From: a bacterium
GTDB lineage: Bacteria > UBP14 > UBA6098 > B30-G16
Reading direction: 5' to 3'
Length of the DNA stretch: 8,516 nucleotides
Assembly: GCA_027007865.1 (NCBI GenBank)
Contig: JALTEE010000193.1
Location: forward strand, 1-8,516
The notes beneath the pieces were generated by a model. It had not been told where the DNA came from and did no database searches. It worked only from the letters and a program-made list of their open reading frames with translations. This document shows positions 1 through 6,079 of the stretch, in pieces. Every line of letters begins with the position of its first letter. The stretch's first letter is position 1. Position numbers and translations under genes: made by a program.

Positions 1-1
1 C

Positions 2-1687
2 GAAGGACTCGATGGAATCGAGTATTTCTATAATAAGGAACTCTCCGGTGTTTCTGCGCAAAAAATCGTATTCACAGATGCATTCGGCAGAACATATCCG
101 CTACTTTGCTATTCCACGGGGGAACCCATTCCCGGAAATGATTTATATCTCACGATAGATATAAGGTTGCAGCAAATCCTTCAGTCTGAATTGGAAAATG
201 CTGTTTCGGAGCATAGTGCAGATGGCGCTTATGGTGTCTTTATGAATCCTAAAACGGGTGAAATCCTTGCTATGGCATCCGTTCCGAACTATGACCCGAA
301 CGAATATTCCGAATTTCCGCTCAACTTGCGCAGAAATAGGGTTATCACAGACCCTTATGAACCCGGTTCTATATTCAAACTCGTTACAATGTCGGCAGCG
401 CTCAGCGAACAGGTGATATCGACTTTCGACACAATAGATACAGACCACGGCAGAGCGAAAATATGCGGTAGAATTGTGAAAGATGTTCATTCACTCGGGA
501 AAATTCCGGTGCCAGATGTTATCGTCCATTCGTCCAATGTGGGAATAACCAAAATAGCACAGTTTTTGGACAAGAAAAAACTATACGAATATATACGGCG
601 GTTCGGCTTCGGAACAATAACAGGCATCGACTTGCCCGGCGAGAACGGTGGTATTCTACGCAATGTTAAAGAATGGTGGGGCACATCTATGGCGACGATA
701 CCGATGGGCTACGAAATTGCTGCGACACCACTGCAACTGATTTGTGCATACGGTGCTGTCGCAAATAAAGGAAGATTGATGAAGCCATTAGCTGTGAAAA
801 AGTGCGTTGGCTACGATGAAACTGTCAATTGGCAGAGAAAACCTATGGTAGTTCGACAGGTGATATCGAAGGAAATTGCAGATACGATGACGGAGATGTT
901 TAGAAATGTCGTCATCAGAGGCACAGCAAGGCGAGCAAATTCCAAGTTCATCGATATAGCGGGAAAAACAGGAACCACGCACAAACAAAAAGAAAAAGCG
1001 AAAGGCTATCACGAACAAGAATATTATTCGTCTTTTATTGGGTATGCACCATCGGATAATCCAGAAGTAGTCGGCTTGATAATGGTCGATAATCCTCATA
1101 AAAACGGATACTATGGCGGTGTTGTTGCTGCTCCTGTTTTTCGTGACGTTCTCGAAAAAGCGGTAAGTTCGGGTATCTTTACATTAAAAACATCTCGATA
1201 CCTTTCTCTCAATCAAGACGGGAAAAACAAAATTGTCTCTGTGCCATTTCTCGTAAGGACGACTCCAGAACAAGCAAAAGAATTACTGAAGCATAGAGGA
1301 CTTTCAGCAAAATTTTATGGAATCGGCAACATTGTTGTAGAACAAAGTCCGTCACCGGGAAGAGCATTGAAGATAGGCAGTATCGTAGTTCTTCATCTGC
1401 AGCAAATGCCTGTGAAATCGGATAAAACATCGATTGTTCCCGATGTGCGCGGATTACCGTTACGAAACGCTATCGATAAACTTGCAAAAGCAGACATAAA
1501 ATTCAGAATCGAAGGATTTGGAATAGTCACAGAACAATATCCTCCGCCGAAAACAGCGGTGGATACAAATGGCATCTGCGTTCTGATATGTGGTTCGAAA
1601 GATAGCGAAAAATTTACACAATTCACGAAGAGCGTTAGCAACAATACTTTTTCAATGGATAGTGTGAACACGGTGCAACCACAGTAA
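2..1687 (+). CDS. ftsI: FtsI/PBP2-type peptidoglycan D,D-transpeptidase with two PASTA domains (5' partial)
   Basis: Class B penicillin-binding protein that cross-links septal peptidoglycan in the periplasm, normally as partner of FtsW. The reading frame is open from base 2, so the N-terminal cytoplasmic tail, membrane anchor and most of the pedestal domain lie outside the window; the visible part starts with GLDGIEYFYNKELSG, typical of the linker before the transpeptidase domain. All three catalytic motifs are present: SIFK (Ser nucleophile codon 368-370), SSN (530-538) and KTG (965-973) in IAGKTGTTH. Two PASTA domains follow, at about 1235-1399 (starts VSVPFLV) and 1433-1594 (starts SIVPDVRGL), then a polar tail of about 30 residues. 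An internal ATG at 167 is not the true start, because homology continues upstream of it. murE starts 11 nt after the stop. PASTA domains occur in division PBPs of Firmicutes and several other phyla; in sporulating Firmicutes the related gene would be spoVD. The family call is very secure. The ftsI symbol rests on cluster position. Confidence 0.95.
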   Translation, partial: EGLDGIEYFYNKELSGVSAQKIVFTDAFGRTYPLLCYSTGEPIPGNDLYLTIDIRLQQILQSELENAVSEHSADGAYGVFMNPKTGEILAMASVPNYDPNEYSEFPLNLRRNRVITDPYEPGSIFKLVTMSAALSEQVISTFDTIDTDHGRAKICGRIVKDVHSLGKIPVPDVIVHSSNVGITKIAQFLDKKKLYEYIRRFGFGTITGIDLPGENGGILRNVKEWWGTSMATIPMGYEIAATPLQLICAYGAVANKGRLMKPLAVKKCVGYDETVNWQRKPMVVRQVISKEIADTMTEMFRNVVIRGTARRANSKFIDIAGKTGTTHKQKEKAKGYHEQEYYSSFIGYAPSDNPEVVGLIMVDNPHKNGYYGGVVAAPVFRDVLEKAVSSGIFTLKTSRYLSLNQDGKNKIVSVPFLVRTTPEQAKELLKHRGLSAKFYGIGNIVVEQSPSPGRALKIGSIVVLHLQQMPVKSDKTSIVPDVRGLPLRNAIDKLAKADIKFRIEGFGIVTEQYPPPKTAVDTNGICVLICGSKDSEKFTQFTKSVSNNTFSMDSVNTVQPQ

Positions 1688-1698
1688 AAGCATTAGGA

Positions 1699-3222
1699 AT
1701 GGAAAATAACGATTTAAAAATATCAAGCGATAGCAGTGAAAGGAACATTCACCTTCGAGAGCTATTTGCGGAGTTGAGTGAACGATTCGATGCGGAGATA
1801 TCGAGCGATTTCCCCGATATTGAAATATCCGATGTTACCTCCGATTCGCGTAGAGTGCATTCGGGCAGTGTTTTTGTTGCAATAAAAGGTATTTCTGCGG
1901 ACGGACATCGATACATCGGCGATGCGCAGAACAAAGGCGCAAGCGCTCTGGTGATTCAACACGGCGAAATCGTAGAGAACATAAATGTTCCCGTCGCAAT
2001 CGTGCCCGATACGAGAGAAGCATTAGTGATATTGCTAAAAAAGTTTTTTTGCAAGTCGCCCAAAAAATTATTCGCCGTAACGGGAACGAATGGGAAAACC
2101 ACAGTATCACATATTTTGTGGCACATTTTCACCGAAGCGGGAGAAAAAGCGGGGATAATAGGAACATTAGGATACGCATTCGAGAATGGTGTCTTGGAAA
2201 AGTTGTCGATAACTACGCCCGATGCAGAATCGCTGTGGCGACTTCTCGACAAAATGGAAAAAAAAGGAATTACAGCAGTGGCAATGGAAGCCTCATCGCA
2301 CGGAATTCATCAGAAGCGTATCTATGGACTCGATTTCGACGCGGCAATTTACACAAATTTAACACAAGACCACCTCGATTATCACGGCAATATGGAAAAT
2401 TATTTGTCGGCAAAATGCGCTCTGTTCGAGGAATTGCCATTATCGTCCACAGCGGTGGTTAATATCGACGACAATTATTCTAAACAGGTTATCGATAAAA
2501 ATCGTGGAGAACTTTTAACCTATGCAATAGAAAATAGCAGTGCCGATATTGTCGCAGAGATAGTGAAAATGAACATCACGGGCAGCGTTTTCAAAATGCG
2601 AAGTCCATTTGGAAATTTCGATGTCCATACGAAATTACCGGGGAAATTCAATGTTTACAATATTTTAGCGGCGCTCGGTGCCACAATGGCGAGAGGATAT
2701 AATCCCGAAATAGCGATATCCGCAGTTGAGAAAATCGAACACATAAAAGGCAGATTTCAGCGTATCGAAAATGGTCAGCTGTTTACGGTGATTGTGGATT
2801 ATGCACATACACCAGATGCGCTGAAAAACCTGATTACAACAGCAAGAGAATTATCGAAAGGCAGAGTAATAGTCGTTTTTGGTGCAGGTGGAGACAGAGA
2901 CCATAGCAAAAGAGCGATTATGGGAAAAATCGCTGCACAGTTCGCAGATTTAATAATAATAACATCGGACAATCCGCGCAGCGAAGACCCGATGAAAATT
3001 ATCGATATGATAAAAACAGGAATTCCCGAAAGGGTGAATTACCGCACGATTCCAGATAGGCGAGAGGCGATTTTCACCGCTGTGGAAATAGCGCAGTCTG
3101 GCGATATAATACTAATCGCTGGAAAAGGACACGAGGACTATCAAATTCTCGCAGATAGAACGATTCATTTCGACGATGCAGAAGTAGTCTCGGAAGCGAT
3201 TTCGGAAAGGATTAGGAGATAA
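1699..3222 (+). CDS. murE: UDP-N-acetylmuramoyl-tripeptide synthetase, predicted meso-DAP-adding (MurE)
   Basis: Cytoplasmic ATP-dependent Mur ligase that adds the third stem-peptide residue to UDP-MurNAc-L-Ala-D-Glu. At 507 aa the length is normal. The N-terminal substrate domain contains VTSDSRRVHSG (about residues 46-56). The central ATPase domain has the P-loop TGTNGKTT (128-135), the TTP motif (172-174), EASSHG (197-202) and YLSAKC, where Lys239 is the expected carbamylated lysine. The C-terminal domain carries DNPRSEDP (424-431) and GKGHED (475-480). In this family DNPR marks meso-diaminopimelate specificity, so DAP rather than lysine is predicted. ATG 1699 is the only usable start before the conserved domain. 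It gives a polar Ser/Asp-rich N-terminal extension of roughly 17 residues before HLRELF. The only Shine-Dalgarno-like sequence (AGGA, 1695-1698) touches the ATG, which is too close for normal use, so re-initiation after the ftsI stop is plausible. The gene is followed after 2 nt by murF. Confidence 0.97.
   Translation: MENNDLKISSDSSERNIHLRELFAELSERFDAEISSDFPDIEISDVTSDSRRVHSGSVFVAIKGISADGHRYIGDAQNKGASALVIQHGEIVENINVPVAIVPDTREALVILLKKFFCKSPKKLFAVTGTNGKTTVSHILWHIFTEAGEKAGIIGTLGYAFENGVLEKLSITTPDAESLWRLLDKMEKKGITAVAMEASSHGIHQKRIYGLDFDAAIYTNLTQDHLDYHGNMENYLSAKCALFEELPLSSTAVVNIDDNYSKQVIDKNRGELLTYAIENSSADIVAEIVKMNITGSVFKMRSPFGNFDVHTKLPGKFNVYNILAALGATMARGYNPEIAISAVEKIEHIKGRFQRIENGQLFTVIVDYAHTPDALKNLITTARELSKGRVIVVFGAGGDRDHSKRAIMGKIAAQFADLIIITSDNPRSEDPMKIIDMIKTGIPERVNYRTIPDRREAIFTAVEIAQSGDIILIAGKGHEDYQILADRTIHFDDAEVVSEAISERIRR
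2032..2054. repeat. Near-perfect 23-bp palindrome with A6/T7 tracts inside murE
   Basis: Two 11-nt arms (2032-2042 and 2044-2054) flank a single central G at 2043. They are complementary except for one mismatch (T2036 against T2050). The core is six A, one G and seven T, with TTGC and GCAA at the outer ends. It encodes the Leu-Leu-Lys-Lys-Phe-Phe-Cys-Lys stretch just before the MurE P-loop. It may only reflect codon choice in a Lys-Lys-Phe-Phe context. Confidence 0.5.
3214..3218 (+). promoter_or_regulatory. Ribosome binding site of murF
   Basis: AGGAG lies within the last codons of murE, 6 nt before the murF ATG at 3225. It is the best Shine-Dalgarno match in the window. It fixes the murF start and shows that this organism uses SD-led initiation. 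Its position inside murE suggests the two genes are translationally linked. Confidence 0.8.
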
Positions 3223-3224
3223 TT

Positions 3225-4598
3225 ATGAAACCGGAGCAACTCGGAAATATAGCGAAGCTTTTGGGTGGACATCTCGAACCCGCGGAAGCGGAACGAGTAT
3301 ATGTGCGCGGTGTTTGCACCGACACGAGAAAAATTGCGCCAGGAGATATTTTCTTTGCACTCGAAGGCGAACGGGATGGACACGATTTCGTTATGGACGC
3401 ATACACAAAAGGCGCAATCGCTGTAATCGTTCGAAGGCAACTGGACATTCCGCTGCCGCAAATCGTTGTGGATAATACACTTGAAGCACTGGGCGAGTTG
3501 GCGAAAGCATATCGGGAGGCCATTAACCCAAGAGTAGTTGCAATTACAGGCTCGATAGGAAAAACAACAGCGCGAGAAATGATTGCGGCGGTTTTGCGGA
3601 CAAAGTTCAATGTCCACAGCGCAAAATTCAATTATAACAATCTAATCGGCTTGCCGCTGACACTGCTCGAAATGGAGACTGATACAGAGATAGCCGTTGT
3701 GGAACTCGGAATAAATCGGGTCGGTGAGATGAAACAACTTTTGGAAATAGCGCAGCCCGATGTCGGAGTTATTACATCGATTGCGCCTGTGCACATAGAG
3801 GGATTGGAAAGTATCGAAGGCATATTGCGGGAGAAATCGAAGTTGGCGTATGAACTACCCGCAGATGCGCCGCTGTTTATCAATATCGATTCACCAGAAC
3901 TCGCGCAGTTGGCAAATGAATTTAAAAACAAGGTGACGACATACGGCACAGACAGGAATGCGGATTTTCACTGTGAAAAAGTTTCGTTCATCAATGGTGC
4001 GCCGACTTTTGTCGTTGGCGATGCGAGATTTAAAATGAAACTCTTGGGCAATGCACCGATATATGCAGCGTTAGCGGCACTCGCAGTTGGAGAAAAGTTC
4101 GGAATTCCGAAAACGATAGCGGCAGAGGCACTGAAATCGTTCAGACCGCAGCCACATAGAATGCAACTTATCGAATGCGGAGAAATGTCGATACTCGACG
4201 ATAGCTACAATTCGAGTCCGATAGCGCTCGCAGAAGCATTTAGGACAATGGAACTAATCGATGCGGAGCGAAAAATAGCGGTTCTGGGAGATATGCTCGA
4301 ACTCGGAAAATTAGAGGAAAAATACCATAGAGAAATAGCAGAACTTCTAATGGAATATAATCCCGATTGCGCAATTCTCTTTGGAGAAGCGATGCAATAC
4401 GCATTCGAGCAGGCGAAGGAACTCGGTTTTGCAGGAGAAATCCGCTGGTATAGAAGTGATTTTCAATCAGCGTCGCAGGAAATGCTGAAACTTATCAAGC
4501 CCGGCGACCTCGTGCTTATTAAAGGCTCGAATTCATTAAAGATGGTGCGTTTTGTGAATACGATTATATCGCAATTTTGTGAAGAGATAGCACAATGA
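3225..4598 (+). CDS. murF: UDP-N-acetylmuramoyl-tripeptide--D-alanyl-D-alanine ligase (MurF)
   Basis: Cytoplasmic Mur ligase that attaches D-Ala-D-Ala to the UDP-MurNAc tripeptide, giving the pentapeptide precursor. At 457 aa it is full length. Visible motifs are the N-terminal CTDTRKIAPGDIFFAL (31-46), the P-loop ITGSIGKTT (107-115), FNYNNLIGLPLTLL (135-148), ELGINRVGEM (160-169), HRMQ (311-314), DDSYNSSP (325-332), LGDMLELG (354-361) and, near the C-terminus, KGSNSLKMVRFV (433-444). The P-loop has Ile where many homologues have Asn; this position varies in MurF and the Lys-Thr core is intact. ATG 3225 is chosen for its well-placed AGGAG and because the product begins at the usual distance from the first conserved motif. 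The stop codon overlaps the next ORF start in an ATGA arrangement. DDSYN and the KGS motif separate it from MurE and MurC. Confidence 0.97.
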   Translation: MKPEQLGNIAKLLGGHLEPAEAERVYVRGVCTDTRKIAPGDIFFALEGERDGHDFVMDAYTKGAIAVIVRRQLDIPLPQIVVDNTLEALGELAKAYREAINPRVVAITGSIGKTTAREMIAAVLRTKFNVHSAKFNYNNLIGLPLTLLEMETDTEIAVVELGINRVGEMKQLLEIAQPDVGVITSIAPVHIEGLESIEGILREKSKLAYELPADAPLFINIDSPELAQLANEFKNKVTTYGTDRNADFHCEKVSFINGAPTFVVGDARFKMKLLGNAPIYAALAALAVGEKFGIPKTIAAEALKSFRPQPHRMQLIECGEMSILDDSYNSSPIALAEAFRTMELIDAERKIAVLGDMLELGKLEEKYHREIAELLMEYNPDCAILFGEAMQYAFEQAKELGFAGEIRWYRSDFQSASQEMLKLIKPGDLVLIKGSNSLKMVRFVNTIISQFCEEIAQ

Positions 4599-4852
4599 AA
4601 TTAAAAGATTTCGCAATAGTAGGGATTTTCATCGCAGCACTCGCGTTGTCAGCATTTGGGCAGGGACTCGCTATAAACATAGTTATGAAAGGTGTGAAAA
4701 AAACAATAGATGAGCGTTTTGTGGCGGGACGCTTTTTCTGGAAGCCGAGACTGCCGCTGCTGTTCAAGCCTGCAAAGGCGCAAATATTGAGTTCGCAACC
4801 TCGAAAATGCAATTTCGTTCCGCCATTCTCGAAAATTGAAAGGAAAAATTGA
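4595..4852 (+). CDS. Small basic protein with one N-terminal hydrophobic segment, function unknown
   Basis: I do not recognise this 85-residue product. Residues 1-5 (MKLKD) are charged and about 6-31 are hydrophobic, so it has either one transmembrane helix or a signal peptide (an AFG-Q site around residue 22 is conceivable). From residue 32 it is strongly basic: 14 Lys/Arg against 3 Asp/Glu, with prolines and aromatics (FFWKPRLPLLFKPAKAQ, 47-63). No catalytic motif is visible. The N-in, positive-tail pattern suggests either an anchored protein with a basic tail or a secreted basic peptide. Its start overlaps the murF stop (ATGA, 4595-4598) and its stop overlaps the mraY start (TGATG, 4850-4854). 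A partial SD (AAGAG, about 4582-4586) precedes it. Tight coupling on both sides and an uninterrupted frame filling the whole murF-mraY interval argue that it is translated. Alternatively it is a remnant or a short coupling ORF. It is not a usual dcw member, and no function can be assigned. Confidence 0.6.
   Translation: MKLKDFAIVGIFIAALALSAFGQGLAINIVMKGVKKTIDERFVAGRFFWKPRLPLLFKPAKAQILSSQPRKCNFVPPFSKIERKN
4839..4844 (+). promoter_or_regulatory. Ribosome binding site that selects the mraY ATG
   Basis: AAAGGA ends 7 nt before ATG 4852, which is ideal spacing. It favours that ATG over the in-frame TTG at 4849, which would add one residue. It lies inside the 3' end of the small upstream ORF, consistent with translational coupling. 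Confidence 0.7.
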
Positions 4853-5940
4853 TGTTCTATTATCTGTTACGACCATACTGGAAGCATTTTATCCTGTTTA
4901 ATCTGTTCCGCTATACGACATTCAGGATGGTTATGGGTGCAGCTACGGGCTTTGTGGTTTCGTGGATTGTCTGCGCTCCTTTGATACGATATTTGAAAAA
5001 GCATCACTATGAAAGCAAAATCAGGGAGGATGTTCCGGAACGGCACCTCGAAAAGCGTGGAACACCGACTATGGGCGGCATTGCAATAATCGCAGGAGTT
5101 CTCATTGGCACGCTGCTGTGGGCGAAAGTCGGGAGCACATACATAATTATGGCTCTCGTTACGCTGGTACTCACGGGACTTATGGGTTTTTGGGATGATT
5201 ACCTAAAAGATATACGCAGAAAACCGAAGGGATTGCTGGCGAAATATAAACTCTATGGACAGTTTTTTGTGGGACTTGTTATTGCTGTGTTGATATTTAT
5301 GATGCCGCCTGATGTAAGGTTCAAAAGCGCCACAGAACTACCGTTCATTAAAAATGTATATCTCGAAATGGGAATTTTTTACATTCTTTTTTCCGCGCTT
5401 GTCGTAGTCGGTTCGTCCAATGCGGTGAACCTTTCCGATGGCTTGGATGGTCTCGCAGCAGGATTAGTGGCAATTCTCGCTGCGACATTTACAGCAGTAG
5501 CCTATGTATCGGGACGAAGCGATTTTACGACATATTTGAATATTTTCTATCTACCCGGCAGTGAGGAACTTTCGATATTTTGCGCCTCGATGGCGGGCGC
5601 AACACTGGGGTTTCTGTGGTATAATTCTCATCCCGCAGAAATTTTTATGGGCGATACAGGCGCTCTCGCTCTCGGGGCATCCATCGGTGCAATTTCGATT
5701 ATGTTGAAAAAGGAACTGTTGCTGCTTATAGCCGGCGGAGTATTCGTGATAGATACGCTCTCGGTTATAGCTCAGGTAATCTATTTCAAAGCAACAAACG
5801 GCAGGAGGATTTTTAAAATGGCACCGCTACATCATCATTTCGAACTATCAGGATGGCACGAGTCGAAAATTGTCGTCAGATTCTGGATTCTTGGAATAAT
5901 ATTCGCCTTGCTTGGCTTGGTATCATTCAAGATGAGGTAA
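4852..5940 (+). CDS. mraY: Phospho-N-acetylmuramoyl-pentapeptide-transferase (MraY)
   Basis: Integral membrane enzyme that transfers phospho-MurNAc-pentapeptide from UDP to undecaprenyl phosphate, making lipid I on the cytoplasmic side. The 362-aa product shows about ten hydrophobic segments and the family signatures in order: KRGTPTMGG (68-76), FWDDYLKD with the Asp115-Asp116 pair, NAVNLSDGLDGLA (190-202), FMGDTG with catalytic Asp268 (codon 5653-5655), and APLHHHFE (324-331) with the three-histidine motif. Length and motif positions match the E. coli enzyme almost residue for residue. ATG 4852 is preferred to TTG 4849 because of the SD AAAGGA. The start overlaps the small ORF's stop by 1 nt. 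A gap of 139 nt separates it from murD, the widest in the window. Confidence 0.98.
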   Translation: MFYYLLRPYWKHFILFNLFRYTTFRMVMGAATGFVVSWIVCAPLIRYLKKHHYESKIREDVPERHLEKRGTPTMGGIAIIAGVLIGTLLWAKVGSTYIIMALVTLVLTGLMGFWDDYLKDIRRKPKGLLAKYKLYGQFFVGLVIAVLIFMMPPDVRFKSATELPFIKNVYLEMGIFYILFSALVVVGSSNAVNLSDGLDGLAAGLVAILAATFTAVAYVSGRSDFTTYLNIFYLPGSEELSIFCASMAGATLGFLWYNSHPAEIFMGDTGALALGASIGAISIMLKKELLLLIAGGVFVIDTLSVIAQVIYFKATNGRRIFKMAPLHHHFELSGWHESKIVVRFWILGIIFALLGLVSFKMR

Positions 5941-5982
5941 ATCAAATGGTTGGCAAAAGCATTCGAATTTCGTCGAATCGGC

Positions 5983-6032
5983 GATTATCTGTATAAGTCG
6001 AGTTAGATAAAAATAAAGCGAATGAGATAATC
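5983..6032. repeat. Perfect 8-bp inverted repeat with 34-nt spacer
   Basis: GATTATCT at 5983-5990 is matched by its exact reverse complement AGATAATC at 6025-6032. The pairing does not extend in either direction. The long spacer makes a stable RNA hairpin doubtful. A split protein-binding site or chance in AT-rich DNA are alternatives. Confidence 0.4.
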
Positions 6033-6061
6033 ATATAGGCAAAAGATTTTATTAAAGAAAC

Positions 6062-6065
6062 AGGA
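6062..6065 (+). promoter_or_regulatory. Possible but distant ribosome binding site of murD
   Basis: AGGA is the only SD-like sequence before murD, but it lies 14 nt from ATG 6080, longer than usual. No closer in-frame start codon exists upstream, and MRRISIIGLGRSG is a normal MurD N-terminus, so the start stands and the initiation signal looks weak. Confidence 0.35.
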
Positions 6066-6079
6066 AAAATAATTTAACA

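Larger units (their letters stand above)
5941..6079 (+). other. mraY-murD intergenic region with several short inverted repeats
   Basis: This is the only non-coding stretch of any length and is AT-rich in its second half. Visible elements are ATTCGA/TCGAAT (5961-5966 with 5973-5978), AATCG-G-CGATT (5976-5986), GATTATCT/AGATAATC (a perfect 8-bp pair, 5983-5990 with 6025-6032), CATTCG/CGAATG (5960-5965 with 6019-6024) and a direct repeat GGCAAAAG (5952-5959 and 6038-6045). Some pairings are mutually exclusive. No GC-rich stem followed by a T-tract is present, so an intrinsic terminator is not supported. A -10-like TATAAG at 5992-5997 has no good -35. The longest ATG-started frame noticed (from 5946) encodes only 16 residues. 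A role as operator, internal promoter or mRNA-processing site is inference. Confidence 0.45.

Noticed and set aside
2258..2265. A8 tract in murE in register for -1 slippage (GAA AAA AAA GGA), with the -1 frame open to 2462
   Set aside because: No stem-loop or pseudoknot was evident at the right distance. Slippage would merely truncate an essential enzyme, and Glu-Lys-Lys codons produce such tracts easily.
2049..2462. 137-codon ORF on the + strand in the -1 frame of murE
   Set aside because: Its translation resembles no protein and is rich in scrambled basic residues. It overlaps the conserved MurE ATPase domain, which explains the sequence. It has no convincing start signal.
3165..3631. Two minus-strand ORFs of 139 and 150 codons opposite the murE-murF junction
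   Set aside because: Both are antisense shadows. The + strand frames carry conserved Mur ligase motifs throughout, and the antisense products show no recognisable family and overlap each other.
5961..5978. ATTCGA/TCGAAT hairpin considered as an intrinsic terminator of mraY
   Set aside because: The stem is short and not GC-rich, and no run of T follows it, so termination is not supported.
5946..5996. A 16-codon frame beginning ATG in the mraY-murD gap
   Set aside because: Too short, no ribosome binding site and no recognisable content. Expected by chance.
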